From Salinibacillus aidingensis (lineage in GTDB: Bacteria > Bacillota > Bacilli > Bacillales > Alkalibacillaceae), in NCBI RefSeq assembly GCF_039522525.1, contig NZ_BAAADO010000002.1, forward strand, positions 124,001 to 188,000: DNA of 64,000 nt. The letters are read 5' to 3'. The position numbers were made by a program, and so were the translations under genes. Positions 33,416 through 42,163 of this stretch are shown piece after piece (the first letter of the stretch is position 1; each line of letters begins with the position of its first letter). The notes under the pieces are model-generated. The model was given only the letters and a program-made list of their open reading frames with translations. It was not told where the DNA came from and made no database searches.

Positions 33416-35026
33416 CTACTGCTTCTTCTTCTCCTGCTCTACTAATTTCCGTTTTAATAGTTTTCCGACTGTATTTCTTGGCAGTTCGGCACATATCTCA
33501 TATTGTTTAGGGACTTTATAGTGGGTTAAATTGCGGTAACAATGGCCTTTTAATTCTTCAAGCTCTATGGTGTGACCGGCTTTTGGGACCACATAGGCTT
33601 TGACTACCTCGCCCTGGTCCGGGTCAGGGATACCGACGACAGCGGATTCCAGTATGTCGGGGTGGTCGTATAAAACACTTTCGATTTCCTGTGGATAGAT
33701 ATTAAACCCACCATTGATGATCATTTCTTTTTTTCTTCCTACAATGTAGAAGTAACCCTCTTCATCTGACATGGCTAAATCTCCTGTGTATAGCCATCCG
33801 TTTCGTAATGCTTGATTGGTTTCCTCTTCATTCTGAAAATACCCTTTCATGATTTGCGGTCCCTTAATGATTAACTCACCAACACTATGCTCCGGCAGTT
33901 CCTTATGATCTTCATCAACAACCTTACAGTCTGTCCCTGGGAGCGGGATGCCGATGCTTCCGACTTTTCGGACACCGCTCGCCGGGTTCCGGTGTGTGGA
34001 GGGTGAGGCTTCTGTCAGACCAAAGCCTTCACCGATGATCGCTCCTGTTAAGCCCTCGAACCTTCTTATAATTTCAATCGGCAGCGGGGCTGAGCCGCTG
34101 GAACAGATTTTCAAGCAATCCAAACCATAGGATTCGACATCCGGGTGATTGACAAACGCATTGTACATCCCGGGCACACCAGGAAAAAATGTGGGCTGAT
34201 ACTTCTTAATCTTCTCCAGCACATCGTCAACCTGGAATTTTTTGATTAATAGAATTGATGCCCCGACATAGACTCCGAGATTCATCGCACTTGTCATAGC
34301 ATACACGTGATAGAGCGGGGTAGCGGTCAGAACCACCTCCTGACCAGCCTGCATCTTGTTCCCATACATCTCCTTACTTTGGAAAACATTGGCTACCAGG
34401 TTGAAGTGGGTTAACATCGCTCCCTTCATCTTCCCTGTTGTTCCGCCTGTGTATTGAATCACCGCAACATCATCCCTCGGTGAGATTGGAATCTCCCTGG
34501 TGATTGGCGTGGAATTCCTGATTAAAAAATCTAAGGACTGAGGGGGGTCATCCTTGGATCCTGATACAAAGACATGGCCGAACTTATACATCTCATTGAC
34601 CTGATGGACGGTTTTCAGGTTATCCTGTTCAGCTATTAAATAGTTCATATTTGCATCACTTGCAATGTGTAATAGTTCTCTGGCGGTATAACGCGGGTTA
34701 ATTTGAACGACAATCAACCCCAATCGCATGGCGGCATAATAAGCAATCATGTAGTCAGGGTGATTGGGCAGCATTAACCCTATTCTTTCCCCTTTACGTA
34801 ATCCCATAGCATCCCATGCCGCCGCGAGCCGATCCACTTTATCCTTAAATTCCTCGTAGGAGAATGGTCTGTCTTCAGCAATAATGGCTGTGCGGCTTCC
34901 AAACTTTTCAACAGTTCTCTCCAGCAGAGAATAGAGCGGGACTTCCGGACATACAATATTTGGATTCACTTCCGGTGGATAGGCTTTATACCATCTGGGT
35001 TCCTGCACATGTTTCAATCCCTTCAC
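33416..35026 (-). CDS. Acyl-CoA ligase (fatty acid/aryl-acid:CoA, LcfB-like)
   Basis: AMP-forming ligase of 536 residues that activates a carboxylic acid to its CoA thioester. Motifs: phosphate loop YTGGTTGKMKGA (about residue 190), GEGFGLTEASP, GWLYTGDLA with the ribose-binding Asp, GRKKEMIINGGFNIYP and the catalytic Lys in NTVGKLLKR near the C-terminus. The start is uncertain: GTG 35026 abuts GGGG, and a later TTG or GTG within seven codons is possible. It is the third gene after a TRAP permease and TAXI binding protein, so it probably activates the imported acid. Confidence 0.85.
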   Translation of the reverse strand: MKGLKHVQEPRWYKAYPPEVNPNIVCPEVPLYSLLERTVEKFGSRTAIIAEDRPFSYEEFKDKVDRLAAAWDAMGLRKGERIGLMLPNHPDYMIAYYAAMRLGLIVVQINPRYTARELLHIASDANMNYLIAEQDNLKTVHQVNEMYKFGHVFVSGSKDDPPQSLDFLIRNSTPITREIPISPRDDVAVIQYTGGTTGKMKGAMLTHFNLVANVFQSKEMYGNKMQAGQEVVLTATPLYHVYAMTSAMNLGVYVGASILLIKKFQVDDVLEKIKKYQPTFFPGVPGMYNAFVNHPDVESYGLDCLKICSSGSAPLPIEIIRRFEGLTGAIIGEGFGLTEASPSTHRNPASGVRKVGSIGIPLPGTDCKVVDEDHKELPEHSVGELIIKGPQIMKGYFQNEEETNQALRNGWLYTGDLAMSDEEGYFYIVGRKKEMIINGGFNIYPQEIESVLYDHPDILESAVVGIPDPDQGEVVKAYVVPKAGHTIELEELKGHCYRNLTHYKVPKQYEICAELPRNTVGKLLKRKLVEQEKKKQ

Positions 35027-35052
35027 CCCCTTTTAAACCTCGCAAAGCCAAA

Positions 35053-36060
35053 TCACTCCAAGACCCCAACTTCCTGGTAATATTTTTTAGCTCCAGGGTG
35101 CAGGTTCTCAGGGTTAATTCCGTCAAGAGCTGTATCCTTGGTAAAATGTTTTGCTCTTTTAGGTATTTGATCTTCAAACTTCGGAATGTTGTCCCAGAAT
35201 ATCTTCGTCAGGTTGTAAGCATAGTCTTCCTCAATATCACTTCTGGCTGTCAGCATGGTAACCATTGTGTATGTCGGGATGGCTTCATCCTGTTCCTTAT
35301 AGGTACCAGCCGGCAGATCTCCTGAAGCAATACCGACCCCTTTTTCTTTGATGCTCTGAAGCCTTTCTTCGTCAATAGGGATGACCTTAATGGGCTTCGT
35401 GATCTCAATTTCCTGTAAAGCGGGGATGAATGGGGCCCCGCCGCCGACAAATACATCCACATTGTTGTCTTTTAACATCGAAGCGCCATCCGAATAGTTT
35501 CCGTAAGAGATTTTACCGCCAGCTTCTTCAATGGTTTGCTCATCAATCCCATACTCCTCCACCATCTTCCAGAAGGCTACCGGACCGCCACCGCCTTTTG
35601 GTCCAAGGAAAATATGCTTATCAACAATATCCTCGATCGAATTAATGTCTTCATGGTCTGTGGTTGTCGCAATCGTTTGATAAACGGGATATAAAGCACC
35701 GATGGCAGAAATATTCTTCAGTGGCTTATCAAACCCTTTTCCACCTTCTAATGCTGACGTGAAATCAGATGTGTAGTTTAATCCCATTTGTATATCCCCT
35801 TTTTCCAGCGACTCCAGGTTAGAAGTCGAACCGCCCTCCAGCTGGGAAACATTCAAACCTGAGAAGCCATCCATGTAAACATCAACCATCACTGTCGTAA
35901 TCGGATACCAGCCAGATCCCATAGGACCGCTTCCAACCTTCAAAAACTTACTAGGTGCTGTTGGCCCTTTTTCATCCGAGGACGTCTCACTGCCCCCACA
36001 TGCCGCCAAAACAATGGATAAAGAAACCATCAACACCATCGATATCACTAATTTTTTCAT
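35053..36060 (-). CDS. TAXI-family TRAP transporter binding lipoprotein
   Basis: Extracellular solute-binding lipoprotein of 335 residues of the TAXI type that hands an organic acid to the TRAP permease. The signal ends in a lipobox VLAACG. TAXI features: VGSGPMGSGWYPITTVM (about residue 43), NVSQLEGGSTSNLESL, MGLNYTSDF and HIFLGPKGGGGP. The start is ATG 36060 after GAGGAG; the GTG three codons earlier overlaps the binding site. Substrate unknown; the ligase next door suggests a monocarboxylate. Confidence 0.88.
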   Translation of the reverse strand: MKKLVISMVLMVSLSIVLAACGGSETSSDEKGPTAPSKFLKVGSGPMGSGWYPITTVMVDVYMDGFSGLNVSQLEGGSTSNLESLEKGDIQMGLNYTSDFTSALEGGKGFDKPLKNISAIGALYPVYQTIATTTDHEDINSIEDIVDKHIFLGPKGGGGPVAFWKMVEEYGIDEQTIEEAGGKISYGNYSDGASMLKDNNVDVFVGGGAPFIPALQEIEITKPIKVIPIDEERLQSIKEKGVGIASGDLPAGTYKEQDEAIPTYTMVTMLTARSDIEEDYAYNLTKIFWDNIPKFEDQIPKRAKHFTKDTALDGINPENLHPGAKKYYQEVGVLE

Positions 36061-36201
36061 CCTGTTCACTCCTCACTTACGATATCTTTCAATTTTCATA
36101 CCTAACTCTTTTACATTTAAATCTCCACAAATATTTTTTCGGAAGTAAGCCCAAAGCTCCTCATTGGCCTTGCGGGACCTGCTCTGCCCCGCAAGACTTC
36201 G

Positions 36202-38166
36202 CTATCCACTCACCTGCCCGGACTTTTCCGCGGCAAAGGGACGGTTTTTTTTCTGCCAGATGATGATGAAAATCGCTAAAGTCAGACCGATCAAATCTGT
36301 CAAAAGACCCGGCATAACTAAACTAAACGCACTAGCCAGTAGGATCAGCCGTCTGACTGTGCCTAATGCCCCAAAGAGGTGATTTTCAAGCGCCCCAGCA
36401 AAAAATATACAGCTAAGAAAAGCGCTGACTAACGCAATCGCAATACGGGTGGTATCCCCTCCCTGAAGAAGCAATTCAGGATTGTAAACAAATAAAAAGG
36501 GAATTAAGAAACCACCCAGGCCTATTTTAATGGCGTAGAAAGCCGTTTTCGTTGGATTCGATCCGGATATCCCCGCTGTTGTATAAGCTGTGATTGCGAC
36601 TGGAGGGGTTAAGCCAGACATTACCCCAAAGTAAAAAACGAACATGTGGGCAGCAACAACATTGATGCCCAGATCAATCAGTGCGGGCGCGCCAAGCACG
36701 GATAAAATGACATAGGCCGAAACAGTTGGCATTCCCATCCCCATAATGATGGAGGCCCCAGCAATCAGAACTAATAAAAGAAGCATTTGCCCGCCCGCAA
36801 CATCAATCACAAACCGGGAAAATGTGATCCCCAGCCCGGTTAAGGATACGGAGCCGACAATTATTCCTGCAGTAGCACAGGCCGCAATCACAATCAAAGC
36901 GTTTCTTGCCCCGTTTTCCAGGGCAGCTAAAATATCAATCAGACTCATTCGGGTTGCCTCGCGAATGCAGCTTAAAATAATCGTAGCCAAAATCGCATAA
37001 AAACCTGATTTCATCGGGCTGTATCCATAAATCATTAACCCGATAATCAAGAGAATCGGCAAAAACAGATAGCTTTGCTTCAACAAAACCTGTTTCAAAT
37101 CAGGCAGCTGTTCTTTAGGAATGCCTGCCATTTCCAATCGTTTTGCGTGAAAATACACCATCATCCCTGCAATAAAGAAGTAAATAACTGCTGGAATGAG
37201 CGCATAGAGAGCGATCCTGATATATGGAATTCCGATGGTTTCAGCCATAATAAATACAGAAGCTCCCATAATCGGCGGCATAATCTGACCGCCCTGGGAA
37301 GCAACCGCCTCAACAGCTGCCGAGAACCGCTTGCTGTAGCCTAATTTCTTCATAAGCGGTATGGTAAAAGAACCCGTGATTGCGGCATTGGCTGCCCCAT
37401 TTCCTGTAATGGTCGCCACAAGGGCGCTCGAGCCAACCGATGACAGGGCAGGGCCGCCGGTTTTATTTCCGAAAAGACCAAAGGCAAAATCGGTAAAAAA
37501 CTGTCCGCCCCCGGATTTCATTAAAAAGGATCCGAAAATGACAAACAGGATAAGGACGGTTGAACTTACGTAAATAGGGGCACTGAATATTCCCAATGTC
37601 CCGTTGAACATGTGATCAACCATCCTGTCATACCCCACTCCAGGATGTGCCAGAGCCCCGGGAAAATATCTGCCTAAGAAGATGTAGGCAAGGAAGAATA
37701 CACCAATGACGGACATCAAAATCCCATTTGTTCGCCTTGTAGCCTCCAGTACGAGGACAATAAAAATCGTGCCGAAAAGGATGTCATTGTTGCTGATATT
37801 CCCCTGCCTGCTCTGAATCGCCTCTGCCCCCGTAATCATATAGAAGGCTGTTGCTAACGTTGCAAGTACGATAAAAAAGTCCAGAACACCAAACTTTTTG
37901 CCCTTTTTATAAGGGAATAAAAGAAAGATTAACAGCAGCGCCCAGATGACATGGACACTCCTTTGCTGCCACGATGACAACGTCCCAAAGCCGGCGGTAT
38001 AGACATGAAAAATGGACAGTCCTATCGCAAGTACACTGATGATAAGCATGAAGATTCTTGCGAGATTCCATTTTTCTTTTCTATGTTCCCAAATCTCTTC
38101 AATAAAGGCCGGCTTCTCCTTAATTTTGGTATCAAGCTTTTGAGTTTGAGTGGTTTGGCTCTCCAT
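36202..38166 (-). CDS. TRAP transporter fused permease (DctQM type)
   Basis: Sodium-driven permease of 654 residues with about sixteen or more helices; small and large TRAP subunits are fused, as usual for TAXI systems. Visible landmarks are TAGFGTLSSWQQRSVH (small domain), TGNGAANAAITGSFTIPLMKK, ASQGGQIMPPIMGASVFIMA and GMGMPTVSAYVI (large domain). ATG 38166 has GGAGGTGATT upstream; TTG 38172 is too close to it. First gene of permease-TAXI-ligase, with a sigma-54 promoter about 400 bases upstream. Confidence 0.9.
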   Translation of the reverse strand: MESQTTQTQKLDTKIKEKPAFIEEIWEHRKEKWNLARIFMLIISVLAIGLSIFHVYTAGFGTLSSWQQRSVHVIWALLLIFLLFPYKKGKKFGVLDFFIVLATLATAFYMITGAEAIQSRQGNISNNDILFGTIFIVLVLEATRRTNGILMSVIGVFFLAYIFLGRYFPGALAHPGVGYDRMVDHMFNGTLGIFSAPIYVSSTVLILFVIFGSFLMKSGGGQFFTDFAFGLFGNKTGGPALSSVGSSALVATITGNGAANAAITGSFTIPLMKKLGYSKRFSAAVEAVASQGGQIMPPIMGASVFIMAETIGIPYIRIALYALIPAVIYFFIAGMMVYFHAKRLEMAGIPKEQLPDLKQVLLKQSYLFLPILLIIGLMIYGYSPMKSGFYAILATIILSCIREATRMSLIDILAALENGARNALIVIAACATAGIIVGSVSLTGLGITFSRFVIDVAGGQMLLLLVLIAGASIIMGMGMPTVSAYVILSVLGAPALIDLGINVVAAHMFVFYFGVMSGLTPPVAITAYTTAGISGSNPTKTAFYAIKIGLGGFLIPFLFVYNPELLLQGGDTTRIAIALVSAFLSCIFFAGALENHLFGALGTVRRLILLASAFSLVMPGLLTDLIGLTLAIFIIIWQKKNRPFAAEKSGQVSG

Positions 38167-38569
38167 TTTCAATCACCTCCAATGTGATATAGTAAGATCA
38201 AGTTTGGTTATACAAAATTTGCTGCTCCAGCCACCGCAGTTGCTGTGCTTTTTGTTTAGGCCGTTTAACAGCTTGCCCTTAATAAGTCACCAGCTATTGC
38301 AAGGAAAAATCACGCCGCTCTATTGACAGCGTTTTCATAATTGAGCCAAAAATAGCCTGAGCATATCTATAACACTTGCATCACTGGATGTTTCACTGTT
38401 TTTAAGAATATCGGTTTTACCATAATCATCTGTGACAAACACGAATTCGGTTATATTCCATTCCTTCATTGTCTATAAGTTTTTAATGATGGTTCCATTT
38501 GCTATATTTAATTAGAAACAGCACCGGTCATAAACATACACCTTCCTTTTTTCGTTTGTTTATTAATCA
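38167..38569. other. Long leader between the sigma-54 promoter and the TRAP permease
   Basis: About 390 bases that would be transcribed ahead of the permease. One minus-strand ORF of 44 codons (38335-38469, MKEWNITEFVFVTDDYGKTD...) looks protein-like in composition but has no ribosome binding site, so it may be a gene remnant. I recognise no riboswitch. Confidence 0.4.
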
Positions 38570-38586
38570 TGCAATTTTCATGCCAA
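38570..38586 (-). promoter_or_regulatory. Sigma-54 (SigL) promoter for the TRAP-TAXI-ligase operon
   Basis: Minus-strand TTGGCATGAAAATTGCA: GG and GC ten bases apart, with consensus TGGCATG and TTGCA boxes. Start of transcription is predicted near 38559. Confidence 0.8.
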
Positions 38587-38710
38587 AATAACGATAACCG
38601 TTCTAAAAATGGCAAAAAAATAACTGCCGGTCGCAGTTTAGTAACAATTCAGAATTTTTATTTTTATTTAGATGGAAGCAGGTTTAGCGGATTTTAGCCT
38701 GCTCAGTTCC

Positions 38711-38779
38711 TTGAATGATTCAATTATAAATCAATATAATAGGATTTGCATGAATTCGAACGATTCAAGAATGATTCAA
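38711..38779. promoter_or_regulatory. Candidate enhancer sites for the sigma-54 activator
   Basis: Three copies of GAAYGATTCAA: one at 38713-38723 within the perfect palindrome TTGAATGATTCAA, and two in direct tandem at 38758-38768 and 38769-38779, one helical turn apart. They lie about 140-210 bp upstream of the -12 box, the usual enhancer distance. Confidence 0.65.
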
Positions 38780-38859
38780 GGATTCACTTTTGAATCGGTC
38801 CTTTCCTATGTAATAAAGACTGCTTATCGCGCAGTTATGTATCTCCCCGGGAAGCGGAA

Positions 38860-39792
38860 TTACTTCATTTTTGCAACAGGCTTATTCGTTTGATCGATGA
38901 AACTTAAAATACTATAAATGGATTGTAAGGCTGGAGCAGGCACATCCAGCAGATTGGCCTGTCTGACAATATAGCCGCACATCGCTTCCACTTCCATTTT
39001 CTTTCCACGGAGGCGGTCCTGCAGCATGGAGGTTTGATGATTTCTCGCCTTTTCCGCATTCGAGAAAATCCTGGCCTGAGTGGGCTCAGGGTCCAGAGAA
39101 ATGCCTTTATGAATCGCCACATTGATGACCTCAGAGCAAATGGCTGATGCGGTGTTGTGCAAATACTTATCATCCAGAATTTGGCCAACCCGGGCACCTG
39201 CAGCGGCGGAAAGCGGATTAAAGGTAGCGTTCCAAAGTAATTTTTTCCACTTCCTTTCAAGAATGTGCCTGGATTGTACTGTATCAATACCTGCCTGATT
39301 CAACTCCTCCATAACGGCTGCACATTCATCTGCTGCCGATGAATCTAATTCTCCTATGACAAGCTTAACTCTTCCTTGCTGACGGATCCTGCCCGGAGCT
39401 TCCACAGAGGCTTGAATATACGTAGCCGCTGACAATACTCGTCCCTCGCCAAAAACATCCTCTAATATTTCTTCATTCTCAACGCCATTTTGCATCGTCA
39501 AAATAAGTGCGCTGTCCTTTAAAACATGCCTTAGCTGTTTAGCAACTTCCTCGGTATCATTGGATTTGACACAGAATAATACCAGGTCTGAGTTTGTCAG
39601 ATCACTTAAACGATCCATAAATGTTCCGGAAACACGGAATTGGCCCTGCTCCCCCGTAATCCACAACCCTTCCGTCTGCATCGCTGCCAAATGATCCCCC
39701 CTGGCTAAAAACGTTACCTCATGTCCAGCGCGATGGAGCATTCCACCAAAATAACTGCCGACTGCTCCGGCTCCTGCAACACCAATCCTCAT
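38860..39792 (-). CDS. panE: 2-dehydropantoate 2-reductase family protein (PanE-like)
   Basis: NADPH-dependent ketopantoate reductase family enzyme of 310 residues. The Rossmann motif GAGAVGSYFGGML is at the N-terminus, NADPH contacts lie at VKSNDTEEV and QNGVENEE, and the catalytic Lys lies in ERKWKKLLWNATFNPLSA (about residue 180). True PanE makes pantoate for coenzyme A; many paralogues reduce other 2-oxo acids, so the specific role is uncertain. GGAGG precedes ATG 39792. It stands alone; sodium/pantothenate transport at the other end of the window is a thematic but not physical link. Confidence 0.8.
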   Translation of the reverse strand: MRIGVAGAGAVGSYFGGMLHRAGHEVTFLARGDHLAAMQTEGLWITGEQGQFRVSGTFMDRLSDLTNSDLVLFCVKSNDTEEVAKQLRHVLKDSALILTMQNGVENEEILEDVFGEGRVLSAATYIQASVEAPGRIRQQGRVKLVIGELDSSAADECAAVMEELNQAGIDTVQSRHILERKWKKLLWNATFNPLSAAAGARVGQILDDKYLHNTASAICSEVINVAIHKGISLDPEPTQARIFSNAEKARNHQTSMLQDRLRGKKMEVEAMCGYIVRQANLLDVPAPALQSIYSILSFIDQTNKPVAKMK

Positions 39793-39835
39793 ATCTATTC
39801 CTCCTATTCAAGTCTTTGGCTATGATTAGTTTAGC

Positions 39836-40081
39836 ATGATTTGTCTGAAAATTCTATGCAATACTCTGTACACAAGAAGGTGCAGGGAAAGTTCTATCAA
39901 GCTTTTGCGTTATCTTGATTGGGATGTTGAAAAACGGGCAAAAAACATCTGGATTCTAGCCAGACGGTTATCTGAACAGGGAGATGAATATCAGACGGTA
40001 AAGAGTGAGGTGCTTGAGGCTGCAGCTGAAAACCATTGCCGGCCGGAGCAGATAGATACGATTAGAAGCGGATTATCCTGA
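39836..40081 (+). CDS. Small hypothetical ORF, possible remnant
   Basis: Frame of 81 codons. From about residue 20 it reads like protein (LLRYLDWDVEKRAKNIWILA, then a Glu-rich helical part), but the first residues do not, and no good ribosome binding site precedes ATG 39836. I do not recognise a family. It may be the 3' part of a longer lost gene. Confidence 0.3.
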   Translation: MICLKILCNTLYTRRCRESSIKLLRYLDWDVEKRAKNIWILARRLSEQGDEYQTVKSEVLEAAAENHCRPEQIDTIRSGLS

Positions 40082-40938
40082 GGAGATTGAGTGGTAGAGC
40101 ACCTCTTTCATTCTAGTATTTAAACACTTCAGTAAAACATATAAAGTACTTATTATTGTATTAGTTGAGTGAGATGCCAAGGGCTCCAATCGATACGCCT
40201 TGGCCTTTCCCGTTATTTTGTTCTTGCTGAAATAATAAAATACTCTTAATGGGGTATTACGGGATATTGATGCGGAAAATCATTGCGCCCGATCAGGTAT
40301 GATTTATGCAGAGTAATCCTTTAATTATTGTCCTTATTTTTTAGGATATAAAGCTCTTTTTCTATCTTATGAACTTTATCGACAATAAAATTAACATCAT
40401 TAATTCTTGCTTCATTCGTTAATTCAAACTGACTGCCCAGTCCTTTTAATATTGCGTCAACAGAGTCAAATCGATTACGTACTGCTGATTTGAATTCATG
40501 CATGTCTGAATTTGAGAAGTTTTTTATGTGAGGTGTAAATACTGATAACCGATATTTATGTTTCTATCATATCGAGAACTGATGACAATTACAAAGCGGT
40601 AAAATTTAGAATTTGTAGCAGCTCTAGTGCGAAAAATGAATGACCAAGTACGGAAAGCGGAGTTTTGTCAACGATATGGTTATAAAAAAAATGAAAGATT
40701 AGAGAAGTTATAACTGTAATTGCTATTATTAGGTGAGCGGTTTCCTCTATCTATTTTATACTTTTTTCATCTGACAAGCCATATTTATTTTTGCATTGCC
40801 CATATTTGATTGATCCTATTTTTAACAAGACCCATGGCTGCGCTGTGGCCGGAATACCGGTAATATTACAGAACATATCACTTGTATCGAATTCTACTTC
40901 AATAGTTTTATCCGCGTATTTCTTAGCTTTTTAAATAA

Positions 40939-40978
40939 TATATCCCGTAAATCACTTGATGCTGATTTACGGGATATA
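40939..40978. repeat. TCCCGTAAATCA hairpin, copy 1
   Basis: TATCCCGTAAATCA and TGATTTACGGGATA form a 14-bp perfect stem around CTTGATGC. The core of the stem recurs at 56008-56039 next to another R4 element. No T tract here. Confidence 0.7.
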
Positions 40979-41030
40979 GCTAAAGCGGTTAGTCGCTTGC
41001 ATATAGCGCAATGAAAGGATATTACCATAG

Positions 41031-41063
41031 GGCGGGACAGTGTACCTGTCCCTCTGTCCCTGT
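41031..41063 (-). repeat. Dispersed GGGACAG repeat R4, copy 1
   Basis: Minus-strand AGGGACAGAGGGACAGG followed by an inverted GTCCC. Related to 45709-45756 and 55933-55998, and like the latter close to a TCCCGTAAATCA hairpin. Confidence 0.65.
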
Positions 41064-41212
41064 TTTAAAACACAATAGCCAACCGTAGCACCATTGTGCC
41101 TACTCCATACATTTTGTATAATATTAAATAATATAAAGTATATAATTTAATCGGTCTGACAACATATGAGCAATCATAGTGTACCATTTCAAAAAGAGTG
41201 AGATGACTTACG

Positions 41213-41968
41213 TTGATTGATATTAGTAAATTAATTAAAGGCAAAAACTTGTCTGAATTAGATGTGCAAATTTTAATGTATATTTTAGACAATATGGATA
41301 GTGTGTTAGATAAAGGTGTGCGGAAAATTGCAAAGGAAAATTACACCTCTCCTGCCACAGTTATTCGTTTATCTAAAAAACTAGGCTATACTGGTTTTAT
41401 TGATATGTACTATAATCTTTTACCACTCGTAAAAGAGGTGGAAGAACAGCAGACAGACTTTTCAAAGGAATTTCCTGAAATTAGCAGTAAGGAGTTTTTT
41501 AAATTTAACAGGATGAAGGATATTGAGCAATTTATCAAATTTGTTATGAACCTCCAGCAGAAATATATTTTCATTTATGCAACCGGCTTTTCTGCTATTG
41601 CTGCTGAATACTTATATAAAAAACTTTTGGTTTTAGGCAAAAAGGCGACATTGGCAAGCGGGACAGATTCGATTGGTGTTTTTGAAAATAACTTAAATGA
41701 TATTGGGGCATTGGTAGTCATATCAAAATCCGGTGAAACACAACTCGTAATCGAAAAACTTCGCACGGCAAAGGAACATGGAATTTGTACTGTGTCCTTT
41801 ACGAAAGAGACAAAAAGCCAAATAGCAGATCTCTCGGATATAAATTTTAGAATTTTAGACAATAACAAATTGGACGATCGTAACAGTGCACCAAACATTT
41901 TCTTCCCCCGCCTACTTTTGATATTTGAACTCATCACAAAAATCTATTTGAATCAAAACAAATCATAA
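41213..41968 (+). CDS. RpiR-family regulator of the alpha-glucoside locus
   Basis: Regulator of 251 residues with an RpiR helix-turn-helix (GVRKIAKENYTSPATVIRLSKK, about residues 35-55; shown core SPATVIRLSKKLGY) and a C-terminal SIS phosphosugar domain (YATGFSAIAAEYLYKKLLVLG, VISKSGETQ). It lies directly upstream of, and in line with, the PTS and GH4 genes, in the position of glvR in Bacillus. The likely effector is a phosphorylated alpha-glucoside such as maltose 6-phosphate. The start is TTG 41213 with only a weak GAGTGAG site, so it is uncertain. A hairpin follows the gene. Confidence 0.82.
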   Translation: MIDISKLIKGKNLSELDVQILMYILDNMDSVLDKGVRKIAKENYTSPATVIRLSKKLGYTGFIDMYYNLLPLVKEVEEQQTDFSKEFPEISSKEFFKFNRMKDIEQFIKFVMNLQQKYIFIYATGFSAIAAEYLYKKLLVLGKKATLASGTDSIGVFENNLNDIGALVVISKSGETQLVIEKLRTAKEHGICTVSFTKETKSQIADLSDINFRILDNNKLDDRNSAPNIFFPRLLLIFELITKIYLNQNKS

Positions 41969-42047
41969 TTAGTGTACAGATCTATCCACTTCCTTTAGCC
42001 TTGACAGATAACACCCACATACAATTGAACATTTCAAGTATTAGGTG

Positions 42048-42079
42048 AAACGTGTTTCAACTTATGAAACACGTTTTTT
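42048..42079 (+). terminator. Terminator or attenuator between rpiR and the alpha-glucoside PTS
   Basis: AAACGTGTTTCA and TGAAACACGTTT form a perfect 12-bp stem around ACTTA, followed by a short T run. It would separate regulator and structural gene expression; as a perfect inverted repeat it could also be a binding site. Confidence 0.75.
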
Positions 42080-42100
42080 ATCGTTCAAAAATTATATACA

Positions 42101-42114
42101 CGTAAGCGTTTTCG
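42101..42114 (+). promoter_or_regulatory. cre-like box before the alpha-glucoside PTS
   Basis: CGTAAGCGTTTTCG matches the CcpA cre consensus at 12 of 14 positions, 50 bases before the ATG. Catabolite repression by glucose is plausible. Confidence 0.5.
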
Positions 42115-42163
42115 CAGTACACTAACTTATGTCAACAAAAGATAGTTACTGGAGGTGGTCCAT

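Larger units (their letters stand above)
40082..41212. other. Gene-poor stretch with decayed coding fragments
   Basis: No intact gene seen. Three protein-like pieces lack starts: minus strand 40321-40503 (60 codons, coiled-coil-like, VDKVHKIEKELYILKNK, no ribosome binding site), plus strand about 40608-40712 (FVAALVRKMNDQVRK ... RLEKL) and minus strand 40751-40930 (TIEVEFDTSDMFCNITGIPA..., open for 59 codons without a start). None is recognised. The stretch looks like a graveyard of older genes. Confidence 0.5.

Noticed and set aside
38672..38893. 73-codon plus-strand ORF upstream of the sigma-54 promoter
   Set aside because: It overlaps the GAAYGATTCAA sites and the end of panE, with no ribosome binding site.
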